A stretch of DNA of 64,000 nucleotides from an uncultured Verrucomicrobiota bacterium (GTDB taxonomy: Bacteria > Verrucomicrobiota > Verrucomicrobiia > Opitutales > Opitutaceae), in the NCBI GenBank assembly GCA_903898675.1, contig CAIUGM010000002.1:62001-126000 (forward strand), written 5' to 3'. The notes under the pieces were generated by a model that saw nothing but the letters and a program-made list of their open reading frames with translations, was not told the origin of the DNA and did no database searches. Shown here one piece after another: positions 35,863 through 43,288 of the stretch. The position numbers and the translations under genes were made by a program. Positions within the stretch are counted from its first letter, which is position 1. Each line of letters starts with the position of its first letter.

Positions 35863-36381
35863 ATGAAGTCCCCCTTCGTTCTTGCCGCTGTCCTGCTGGC
35901 CGCCGGCCAGCTTTCCGCCCAAAACCAGCCGGTTCCCCCGCCGGCCGCCCCCCCGACCACGCCCAAAACGACGGTGGTGGCACCGGCGGTGGTCAAGCCG
36001 GTGGACCCCAAGGCCGTGCCGGGCAAGCCGGCGGTGAAAAAGCCCGAGGTGGTGCCCGTCATTCCCGGCCAGACCATCGCCCGCGGCAATGGCACCTACC
36101 TCGGCCTGCAGGTGGTCAACGGCAATTTCGTCCTCTCCTTTTACGACAAGAAAAAGAAACCCATGCTGCCTGACGTCACCCGGGTGACGGCGCGCTGGCC
36201 CAACCTCCGCTCCGCCACGACCGGCGACAATCGCGCCGTCCTGAACCGCGACGGCAATGTCCTGGTCGGAAACAAGTCCGTGGTGGCCCCGCTCACGTTC
36301 AATCTCCGCCTGGCGCTGTTGGTGGGCGATGGCGAGGAGGCGAAGGTGGTGGAGAGCTACGTCGTGCCGTTCAAGGGCTGA
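35863..36381 (+). CDS. Secreted proline-rich hypothetical protein
   Basis: 172 aa with a signal peptide (MKSPFVLAAVLLAAGQLSAQ), then a Pro/Val/Lys-rich low-complexity linker (residues ~22-70) and a C-terminal domain of about 100 residues (NGTYLGLQVVNGNFVLSFYD...). I do not recognise the domain; similar small exported proteins are common in this phylum. Likely periplasmic. It stands before the riboflavin genes without an obvious link. Confidence 0.7.
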   Translation: MKSPFVLAAVLLAAGQLSAQNQPVPPPAAPPTTPKTTVVAPAVVKPVDPKAVPGKPAVKKPEVVPVIPGQTIARGNGTYLGLQVVNGNFVLSFYDKKKKPMLPDVTRVTARWPNLRSATTGDNRAVLNRDGNVLVGNKSVVAPLTFNLRLALLVGDGEEAKVVESYVVPFKG

Positions 36382-36464
36382 GACGCGGACGGATCTTTTC
36401 CCGGGTGGCTGCGCGGGCATTTGACAGCGCGGCCCAGGCGGGGAATCCTGTCCCTCCTTCTGCC

Positions 36465-37562
36465 ATGTCCGCCCAGCTGAATTTTGACACCGTTGAGACT
36501 GCGATCCAGGCGATCGCGGCCGGCGGCTTGGTGATTGTGACGGATGACGAGGGCCGGGAGAACGAGGGTGACCTGGTGATGGCGGCCGAAAAGGCCACGC
36601 CCGAGCTGGTCAACATGATGATCCGTCATGCCCGCGGCCTGATCTGCGTGCCGATGACCGAGCCACATTTGAAACGGCTCGGGATCAACCCGATGGTGCA
36701 GCAAAACCGCGAGGCGCTGCGCACGGCCTTCACGGTGTCGGTGGACGCCGCGGCCGGCATCACGACCGGCATCAGTGCCTTCGACCGCGCCCGCACGATC
36801 CAGTTGCTGGCGAATCCGGCCACCGGTTCCGACGAGCTGGTGCAGCCCGGCCATATTTTCCCGCTGTGTGCGCGGCCGGGCGGCGTGCTGGAGCGCGCCG
36901 GGCATACCGAGGCGGCGGTCGACCTCGCGGCCCTGGCCGGCCTCAAGCCGGCGGCGGTGATCTGCGAAATCCTGAGCGACGACGGCACGATGGCGCGGCT
37001 GCCGGAGCTGGTTGAATTCAAGCGCCGTCACCAGCTGCCGCTGGTCTCGATCGCGGCGCTCATCGAATACCGCCACCACCGCGAGCAACTGGTTGAGCGC
37101 GTGGCGCAACGGCCGTTTCATTCGGAGTACGGTGAGTTCCAACTGCACGTTTTCCTGAGCAAGGTGGATGGCCGGCATCACCTGGCCTTCACCAAGGGTA
37201 CGCTGGACGCCTCGCCCACGCTGGTGCGGGTCCATACCGAGAACCTGTTGAGTGACGTCTTTCACGCCAAGGACATGGACAGCCATCGCTCGCTGCTGGC
37301 CTCGCTCGAGCATGTGGCCCGGGCCGGTCACGGGGTCATTGTCTACATGGAGCAGACGGGCCGGATGCAGGAGACCCTGTTGAACGCGGACCAGCCGCCG
37401 GCCGGCGGACTGCGGCCGGCCAACCTGCGCGACTACGGCATCGGGGCCCAGATCCTGACCGCGCTCGGCTTGCGCAAAATCCGGCTCCTGGCCCACTCGC
37501 AACGGCGGGTTGTGGGCCTGGACGGCTACGGGATCGAGATCGTGGAGCAGATCCAGGTTTAA
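36465..37562 (+). CDS. ribB: 3,4-dihydroxy-2-butanone-4-phosphate synthase fused to degenerate GTP cyclohydrolase II domain (RibBX-like)
   Basis: 365 aa. Residues ~5-200 are a full RibB domain, making the four-carbon unit of riboflavin from ribulose 5-phosphate: DDEGRENEGDLVMAAE, GLICVPM, PGHIFPLCARPGGVLERAGHTEAAVDL. The rest has a RibA fold but lacks the zinc cysteines: the usual VRVHSECLTGD...RCDCG region reads VRVHTENLLSDVFHAKDMDS. The EGRGIGL catalytic loop reads TGRMQETLL. The domain is therefore unlikely to have GTP cyclohydrolase activity, as in known RibBX proteins. A separate ribA must exist elsewhere. ribH follows. Confidence 0.9.
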   Translation: MSAQLNFDTVETAIQAIAAGGLVIVTDDEGRENEGDLVMAAEKATPELVNMMIRHARGLICVPMTEPHLKRLGINPMVQQNREALRTAFTVSVDAAAGITTGISAFDRARTIQLLANPATGSDELVQPGHIFPLCARPGGVLERAGHTEAAVDLAALAGLKPAAVICEILSDDGTMARLPELVEFKRRHQLPLVSIAALIEYRHHREQLVERVAQRPFHSEYGEFQLHVFLSKVDGRHHLAFTKGTLDASPTLVRVHTENLLSDVFHAKDMDSHRSLLASLEHVARAGHGVIVYMEQTGRMQETLLNADQPPAGGLRPANLRDYGIGAQILTALGLRKIRLLAHSQRRVVGLDGYGIEIVEQIQV

Positions 37563-37607
37563 ATTTGGTTTGCGGCCGGCGCCGTTCTTTCCTGCCCTGA
37601 ACCCTCC

Positions 37608-38087
37608 ATGAGTCTCAACGCTCCCTCGTCCCCCGCCATCAACGGTGCCCCGTTCTCCATCGGCATCGTGGCGGCGCGCTATAATTCCGACCTGGTGGAC
37701 GCGTTGCTGCAGACCGTGCTGGCCGGGTTGACCGCGGCCGGGGTCCGGCCGAAACGCATCACGACGGTCCGCGTGCCGGGTTCGCATGAGGTGCCCTGGG
37801 CGGCGCAGGCGCTGGCCCGGCGGCGCGGCTGCGACTGTGTGATCGGCCTGGGCGTGCTGATCGCCGGCGATACCAATCACCACGAGATGGTCGGGCAGAG
37901 TGTTTCGCACGCCCTCCAGCAAGTGGCGCTCGCCACGCGCGTGCCGGTCATCAACGGTGTCATCGTGACGAACAATCTCAAACAGGCGAGGGCCCGGGCG
38001 CAGGGCGCCATCAACCGCGGGGCGGAGTTTGCCCACGCGGCCCTGGCAATGGCGGCGCTCAAGCGCGCGGTGGGGGGCCGGGCATGA
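37608..38087 (+). CDS. ribH: 6,7-dimethyl-8-ribityllumazine synthase
   Basis: 159 aa. It condenses the ribB product with the pyrimidine intermediate; the enzyme forms pentamers or 60-mer capsids. Family blocks: IVAARYNSDLVDALLQ, RVPGSHEVPWAAQALARR, GLGVLIAGDTNHHEMVGQSV with the catalytic His, and VPVINGVIVTNN. It follows ribB by 45 nt and overlaps nusB by 4 nt (ATGA). Confidence 0.95.
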   Translation: MSLNAPSSPAINGAPFSIGIVAARYNSDLVDALLQTVLAGLTAAGVRPKRITTVRVPGSHEVPWAAQALARRRGCDCVIGLGVLIAGDTNHHEMVGQSVSHALQQVALATRVPVINGVIVTNNLKQARARAQGAINRGAEFAHAALAMAALKRAVGGRA

Positions 38088-38530
38088 CCAGCCAGTTCAC
38101 CCAGCGCCGGGAATGCCGGGCGGCCGCCTTCCAGTACCTCTACGCGTGGAGTGTCAACCAGCCCGCGAGCATGACCGAGGACCTGCGGTTGTTTTTCGAG
38201 CACCTGGAGCAGCCGCGCGACCACTACGCCTTTGCCGAGGAACTGATCCACGGGGCCATCGAGCACGTGGAGGAAATCGACGGGCACATCAAGTCGCTCG
38301 CCCACAACTGGGAGTTCGAGCGCGTCGCGAAGATCGACCTCGCCATCCTCCGGCTGGCGATGTTCGAGATGCTTTACCGCAAGGACATCCCGCCGGTCGT
38401 CTCGATCAACGAGGCCATCGACCTGAGCAAGCAATACTCCAGCGCCGACGCGAAGCGCTTCATCAACGGCATCCTCGACCGCATGAAGGACAAGCTTGGC
38501 CGGGATTCCCGCAAGCCGACGACGGAGTAA
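38084..38530 (+). CDS. nusB: Transcription antitermination factor NusB
   Basis: 148 aa, all-alpha RNA-binding factor that with NusE and NusG supports rRNA antitermination. The N-terminal TQRRECRAAAFQYLYAW (boxA RNA-binding Arg-rich segment) and LPVVxxINEA-like PPVVSINEAIDLSKQYSS, plus the GILDRMKD end, are typical. The ribH-nusB order with ATGA overlap is the common arrangement. Confidence 0.95.
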   Translation: MTSQFTQRRECRAAAFQYLYAWSVNQPASMTEDLRLFFEHLEQPRDHYAFAEELIHGAIEHVEEIDGHIKSLAHNWEFERVAKIDLAILRLAMFEMLYRKDIPPVVSINEAIDLSKQYSSADAKRFINGILDRMKDKLGRDSRKPTTE

Positions 38531-38611
38531 GGCAATCGCGGAAGCACGGCAGAACGGAGACACGGCACCAATTTCAGCGCTATCGCTCTTCAGCGTTTCC
38601 GCGGTTTCCCC

Positions 38612-39532
38612 ATGTTTTCCCTCTTCAAGAAGTTCAAGGACGGGCTGACCAAGACGGTCTCGGCGATCGCGGCCAAGACGCAGGGCATGTTCGGCGGGCG
38701 CAAGATCGACGCGGCGTCGCTCGAGGCGCTGGAGGAGGCGCTGTACACGGCTGACTTCGGGGTCGAGACGACCACCGAGATCCTGGCCGAGATCAAGGCG
38801 GCCTACCGCCAGGACGCCGAGCTCAAGGGGCAGCAGGCGGCGGCGATCGGGGCGGCCGTGCTGCGGCGCGTGCTCGAGGGCGCGGAGGGCAAGCTGGAGC
38901 TGGGCGCCAAGCCGACCGTCATCTGCATGATCGGGGTCAACGGCTCGGGCAAGACGACCACGACGGCCAAGCTGGCGTACAAATTCAAGAACGATGGGCA
39001 GTCGGTGATCGTGGCGGCCTGCGACACCTTCCGGGCGGCGGCCGTCGAGCAACTGAAGACCTGGACCGACCGGCTGGGCGTGGAGATCGTCGCGAGCCAC
39101 GCCGGCGCCGATTCGGCGGCGGTCGCCTACGATGCGTGGCAGGCGGCCAAGGCGCGCGGCAAGGACTGGCTGATCGTCGACACGGCCGGCCGGCTGCACA
39201 CCAAGGGCAACCTGATGGAGGAACTCGCGAAGATCCGCCGGGTGCTGCAGAAAAATGACCCGACGGCCCCGCAGCACCGCTGGCTGGTCGTGGACGGCAG
39301 CCTGGGCGCCAACTCGATCGAGCAGGCCAAGGTGTTTCACAAAAGCTTTGGCCTGACCGGCCTGATCGTGACCAAGCTCGACGGCACGAGCCGCGGCGGG
39401 GCGCTGGTCGGGATCTACCGCCAGTTGAAGATCCCGATCTACTTCATCGGGCTCGGCGAACAGGCGGACGACCTGCAGCCATTCTCGGCCGAGAACTATG
39501 CGCGGGCGGTGTTCGGGCTCGAGGCGGAGTAG
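38612..39532 (+). CDS. ftsY: Signal recognition particle receptor FtsY
   Basis: 306 aa, the SRP-type GTPase that docks ribosomes at the inner membrane. It has only the NG domain with a short basic amphipathic N-terminus (MFSLFKKFKDGLTKTVS). P-loop GVNGSGKTTTTAKLA (residues ~108-122), DTAGRLHTKGNLMEEL, TKLDGTSRGG. The long acidic A domain of E. coli FtsY is absent, as in many bacteria. It follows nusB by 81 nt; this gap looks like a degenerate R1-type palindrome. Confidence 0.95.
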   Translation: MFSLFKKFKDGLTKTVSAIAAKTQGMFGGRKIDAASLEALEEALYTADFGVETTTEILAEIKAAYRQDAELKGQQAAAIGAAVLRRVLEGAEGKLELGAKPTVICMIGVNGSGKTTTTAKLAYKFKNDGQSVIVAACDTFRAAAVEQLKTWTDRLGVEIVASHAGADSAAVAYDAWQAAKARGKDWLIVDTAGRLHTKGNLMEELAKIRRVLQKNDPTAPQHRWLVVDGSLGANSIEQAKVFHKSFGLTGLIVTKLDGTSRGGALVGIYRQLKIPIYFIGLGEQADDLQPFSAENYARAVFGLEAE

Positions 39533-39611
39533 TTGCAGGATTTCCGGGGATGCTTCTTATCGGACTTTTGAGTCCTATCGGTCCCATGGGACGTATATTA
39601 AATCTCCCGAG

Positions 39612-40049
39612 ATGAATAAAACACTGCTTACAACCATGCTTTTCGCCATCGCCATGCTGGCCGCCGGTGCGGCCGAGCCGGTAATGCGCCTGAGCCCGAA
39701 GCAGGTCCGCGAGGAAGTCCGCACGGTGGTGCAGGGTCAGCTGGCCGCCCTGCGCGCGGGGGATTTTGCGACGGCTTACGGCTATGCGGCGGCGGGCCTC
39801 AAGGCCCGGTTCGACGACCAGGTGTTCGCGGCCATGATCCGCCGCGGTTATCCCTTGCTCCTGCAAGCCAAGGAGGCCGAACTCGGCGTGGTGCACGACC
39901 GGGACGGCGAACTGGCCGAGGTTACTGTGAGCGTACGGGACCGCCAGAAACACCCGGTGGTCTACCGCTACGTGCTCGTGCACGAGCCCGAAGGCTGGCG
40001 CATCACGGCGGTCACGCTGGAGCAACGGCCGGCGCGCGGTGATATTTGA
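39612..40049 (+). CDS. DUF4864 family exported protein
   Basis: 145 aa with a signal peptide (MNKTLLTTMLFAIAMLAAGA). The mature part, VVQGQLAALRAGDFATAYGY... and YRYVLVHEPEGWRITAVTL, is a DUF4864 / NTF2-like pattern, which usually describes small cone-shaped binding folds. Function unknown. The start was set at the ATG 39612 since it gives the signal peptide; upstream codons do not. Confidence 0.72.
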   Translation: MNKTLLTTMLFAIAMLAAGAAEPVMRLSPKQVREEVRTVVQGQLAALRAGDFATAYGYAAAGLKARFDDQVFAAMIRRGYPLLLQAKEAELGVVHDRDGELAEVTVSVRDRQKHPVVYRYVLVHEPEGWRITAVTLEQRPARGDI

Positions 40050-40184
40050 AGCGGGGGCCGGGCCGGCGGCAGGTGTTTCGGCAACCTGAATTCAGGCCAT
40101 TTGCCTGATCAACGAATTGCCGTCGCTGTGGTTAGATGACCGCGCAGTTCTCGTCGCCACTCCTGGGGACGAGAGCCGCGAAAA

Positions 40185-40227
40185 GGGCTCGCGTGTACTT
40201 GACTGGCCCGTTGTGTCACGCGAGCCC
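40185..40227. terminator. Possible bidirectional terminator hairpin
   Basis: A perfect 11-bp stem GGGCTCGCGTG / CACGCGAGCCC with a 21-nt loop, preceded by AAAA and followed by an AT-rich stretch, between the converging DUF4864 and POT transporter genes. The long loop is unusual. Confidence 0.5.
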
Positions 40228-40258
40228 TGATTATCTTAGCCGGGGATCGAGAGAGAAG

Positions 40259-40287
40259 GCAGGCGCGGTGGTGTTTACCGCGCCTGC
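40259..40287 (-). terminator. Terminator-like hairpin of the POT transporter gene
   Basis: Perfect 11-bp stem GCAGGCGCGGT / ACCGCGCCTGC with a 7-nt loop, 23 nt past the stop of the minus-strand transporter gene. On that strand it is followed by TTCTCTCTCG, pyrimidine-rich though not a pure T run. Confidence 0.6.
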
Positions 40288-40309
40288 TCTTGATCAGGAA
40301 AATTCGTTC

Positions 40310-41824
40310 TCAGCGGACGCCGCCCATCAGGCGCTTGACCCATGGAACCAGGGCGAACAGCACCAGCGTGCAGGCGCCGACGGCCAAGGCCTGGTGCCAG
40401 AAGAACGTCGCAAGCTGGTCGGCGCTGTCGCTGTGGAACTCCCCGGCCAAGACTCCGGCGAGTTTGTTGCCGAGGGCGGCGGCGAGAAACCAGATGCCCA
40501 TGACCAGCCCGACGAGGCGCCGGGGAGCCAGCTTCGTCATGGTGCTGAGCCCGACGGGACTGAGCAGCATCTCGCCGACGGTCTGCAGAAAGAAAAGACC
40601 CACAAGCCAGAGCGGCCCGACCTTCCCCTCGGCGGTCAGCCGGGCGGCCGGCACCATCAGGACAAACGACAGCGCGACAAAAAGCAGGCCGAGGACGAAC
40701 TTGACCGGACTGGACGGCTGCTTCGGCCCAAGCTTGATCCAGAGAAAGGCGAAAACCGGGGCGAGGAGGATCACCCAGACCGAGTTGACCGACTGCCACC
40801 ACGAGGAGGGGAAGGCATGGCCGAAAAATTCATTGCGGGTCAGCCGGTCGGCAAACAGCGAGATGCTGGAGCCGGTCTGCTCGAAGATCGCCCAGAATAT
40901 TTCCGCGGCGAAAAAGAAGACTAGAATGGCCGCGAGGCGCTTGCTGTCGGTGTCCGGCTTGAAGGCGAAAAAGAGAATGGCGGCAATCTGGGAGGCGAAC
41001 AGCAGGTACACCAGCGCGGGGTAGCTGTCGCTGGCCTTCATCACCAAAATCAGGACCAGCGAACTGAGGGCCACGAGCGCAAGCTTCCCCCAGGGACGTG
41101 AGCCGCCGGGTTCCAGCGCGGGAGCCTGGCCGACGTGGGCCAGCCGCTTTTGCTGCAGCACATACATGATGAGCCCGCAGGTCATCCCAACGCCCGCGGC
41201 CGCGAAGCCCCAATGCCAGCAATGCAGCGGATCCAGGCCCCAGCCGGTGAGCCGGGCCTTCCAATCGTCGCTCTGCGCGAGGTAGCCCGTGATGAGCGGC
41301 GAGATGAAGGCCCCGATGTTGATGCCCATGTAGAAAATCGAAAAACCGGCGTCGCGGCGCTCATCGGCCGGCCGGTACAGCGCGCCCACCATCGAGCTGA
41401 TGTTGGGCTTGAGCAGGCCGGTGCCGATGGCCACGAGGGCGAGGCCGGAGAAAAAGGTGAGTTGCGAGTTGAAGGCCATCGCGAAGTGCCCGGACGCAAT
41501 GATGATGCCACCGACCAGGACCGCCGGGCGTGCGCCGATGAAATTATCCGCGATGAAACCACCGAGGATGCAAAGCAGGTAGCCGCTCATCGTGTAGGTG
41601 CCGTAAATGGCGGCGGCCTGCTTGTCCGGAAACCCCAGGCCGCCCTCGGCCGCGGTTTTGGTCATGAAGTAGATCAGCAGCGCCCGCATGCCGTAGAAGC
41701 TGAAACGCTCCCACATCTCGGTGAAGAAGAGGGTGGTGAGGCCGCGCGGGTGACCGCCGAGCCCGCCGGTATCCATCTCGGTCGGCACCGGCAGCTCGGC
41801 GACCGGGGAAGTCTTGGAATTCAT
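40310..41824 (-). CDS. Peptide transporter of the POT/PTR family (MFS)
   Basis: 504 aa, about 14 hydrophobic segments. The POT signature ExxERFxxYG is present as TEMWERFSFYGMRALLIYFM, with the second PTR block FSIFYMGINIGAFISPLITGYL. These proton-driven carriers take up di- and tripeptides. The ATG at 41824 (MNSKTSPVAELPVPTEMD) is chosen; a longer frame to 41920 would overlap the divergent flavodoxin promoter. Two hairpins follow the gene. Confidence 0.92.
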   Translation of the reverse strand: MNSKTSPVAELPVPTEMDTGGLGGHPRGLTTLFFTEMWERFSFYGMRALLIYFMTKTAAEGGLGFPDKQAAAIYGTYTMSGYLLCILGGFIADNFIGARPAVLVGGIIIASGHFAMAFNSQLTFFSGLALVAIGTGLLKPNISSMVGALYRPADERRDAGFSIFYMGINIGAFISPLITGYLAQSDDWKARLTGWGLDPLHCWHWGFAAAGVGMTCGLIMYVLQQKRLAHVGQAPALEPGGSRPWGKLALVALSSLVLILVMKASDSYPALVYLLFASQIAAILFFAFKPDTDSKRLAAILVFFFAAEIFWAIFEQTGSSISLFADRLTRNEFFGHAFPSSWWQSVNSVWVILLAPVFAFLWIKLGPKQPSSPVKFVLGLLFVALSFVLMVPAARLTAEGKVGPLWLVGLFFLQTVGEMLLSPVGLSTMTKLAPRRLVGLVMGIWFLAAALGNKLAGVLAGEFHSDSADQLATFFWHQALAVGACTLVLFALVPWVKRLMGGVR

Positions 41825-41949
41825 TGCGGCGCATTCCGGCGGGGAAAAGGTCGGAGGGCAAGAGTGGAGCCAGCCGGCCGGGTGCGTGAATCCGGGTTTC
41901 GTGCCGCGGGGTGTCGACAAGCCGGCGCGAAGCCACTCATATCGGGGGC

Positions 41950-42408
41950 GTGTCCGGCTCCCTTGTCATTCTCTACGCCACGGTCTCGGGCAACGCCGAG
42001 GCACTGGCGGAGCTGGCGGCGGCAAGGCTGCAGGCGGTACTGGCGATCGAGGTGCACAATGTGGCGGATTTCCCCGTTGGCCGCCTCGGTGACTTCGGCA
42101 CGGCGCTGATTGTGGCGAGCACGTGGGGCGAAGGCGCCCCGCCACCGGAGGCGGTGGAGTTCTGCACGGCTCTGCACGACCACGCGACCCATCGTTTGCC
42201 CCGGTTGCGTTATGCGGTGTTTGCCCTCGGGTCGTCGAATTACACGGTTTTTTGCGGCTGCGGCCGGCGCCTGGACGAGGACCTGGCGGCCTGTGGGGCG
42301 CAACGGCTGCTTCCCCGGGTGGAGAGTGATCTCAAATTCAAGCAGGCCTTCGAACAGTGGCTGGACCGTTTGGCGGCGGTGCTGTTGCCGCAGGGAGTCC
42401 AGGCATGA
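41950..42408 (+). CDS. Flavodoxin-like protein
   Basis: 152 aa, a single flavodoxin domain that binds FMN for electron transfer. The FMN phosphate loop is ILYATVSGNAEALAELAA (residues ~5-22, T-V-S-G-N-A form of TxTGNTE), and ASTWGEGAPPPEA and FALGSSNYTVFCGCGRRLDE provide the loops around the flavin ring. The GTG at 41950 is the best start; another GTG at 41911 is possible. It overlaps the esterase gene by ATGA, but a link between the two is unclear. Confidence 0.85.
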   Translation: MSGSLVILYATVSGNAEALAELAAARLQAVLAIEVHNVADFPVGRLGDFGTALIVASTWGEGAPPPEAVEFCTALHDHATHRLPRLRYAVFALGSSNYTVFCGCGRRLDEDLAACGAQRLLPRVESDLKFKQAFEQWLDRLAAVLLPQGVQA

Positions 42409-43244
42409 GCGGGGCGCGCCGATGGTGGTCGCGCCGGCCCGTTGGCCAGGTGGCGGTCGAGGAAACGGTGACCTTGGCCGTGCGCGGGGTGACGCCGCGC
42501 CGATCGCAGATTTACCTGCCGCCGGGCTACGATCCGGACCGCACGCAACCGTATCCCCTGCTGGTCGCCCTGGATGGACAGACCATGCCGCAGTGGCGCC
42601 TGGTGGAAACCATGCAGGAGTTGGTGGAGACAGGGCGGATTGAGCCCGTGGTCGTGGTCGCGGTGCCCGCGTCGCCCGAACGCATCGAGGAGTACGGCAC
42701 GGCGGGCGAGGTCGATTTCGCGGGGCGGGGTCGGAAAGCCGCCGCCTTTCAGGACCTGGTGGGCGGGTTGATCATCCCGTGGATGCGCGAGCGCTACCGG
42801 GTGGCGGCCGCGCCGGCGCGCACGGGGATCTTTGGCGCGTCGATGGGGGGCCTGTGTGCCTTTGATTCCGCCTGGCGCCGGCCGCAGATTTTCGGCCTGG
42901 CCGGGGTTTTCTCCGGCTCGCTCTGGTGGCGGGCGGACAACGCCAGCGTCGGCGTCCAGCAGGCGAGCCGGATCGCCCACCGCAAGGTGCGCGAAGCCGC
43001 GGCCAAGCCCGCCTTGCGGCTCTGGTTTGAGGCCGGCACGCGCGACGAAACCGCGGACCGCGACGGCAACGGAGTGATCGACGCCATCCAGGACACCGTC
43101 GAGTTGATCGACGCCCTTGAAGCGAAAGGTTTCAAGCGCGGGACCGACATAGCCTACGAACAGATCGAGGGTGGCGAACACCACGAGGCAACCTGGGCGC
43201 GGGCCCTGCCGGATTTTCTCCGCTGGGCCGTGCCGCCCCGCTAA
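42405..43244 (+). CDS. Alpha/beta-hydrolase, Fes/esterase D-like
   Basis: 279 aa. The fold is that of putative esterases similar to enterochelin esterase and antigen 85: RRSQIYLPPGYDPDRTQPYP, LVALDGQTMPQWRLVETM, then the nucleophile elbow FGASMGGLCAFDSAWRRP (Ser ~145) and the C-terminal His in EGGEHHEATWARALP. No signal peptide. The gene overlaps the flavodoxin gene and is convergent with the TonB-dependent siderophore receptor. A siderophore-ester hydrolase role is possible given that neighbour and the flavodoxin, but not shown. Confidence 0.82.
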   Translation: MSGARRWWSRRPVGQVAVEETVTLAVRGVTPRRSQIYLPPGYDPDRTQPYPLLVALDGQTMPQWRLVETMQELVETGRIEPVVVVAVPASPERIEEYGTAGEVDFAGRGRKAAAFQDLVGGLIIPWMRERYRVAAAPARTGIFGASMGGLCAFDSAWRRPQIFGLAGVFSGSLWWRADNASVGVQQASRIAHRKVREAAAKPALRLWFEAGTRDETADRDGNGVIDAIQDTVELIDALEAKGFKRGTDIAYEQIEGGEHHEATWARALPDFLRWAVPPR

Positions 43245-43288
43245 GTCTGCGCGTCTACGACGGGAAATTAGCAGGCGGATGACGTCGG

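Noticed and set aside
36382-36464. An FMN riboswitch before ribB
   Set aside because: The 83-nt gap is too short for the RFN element and lacks its conserved segments.
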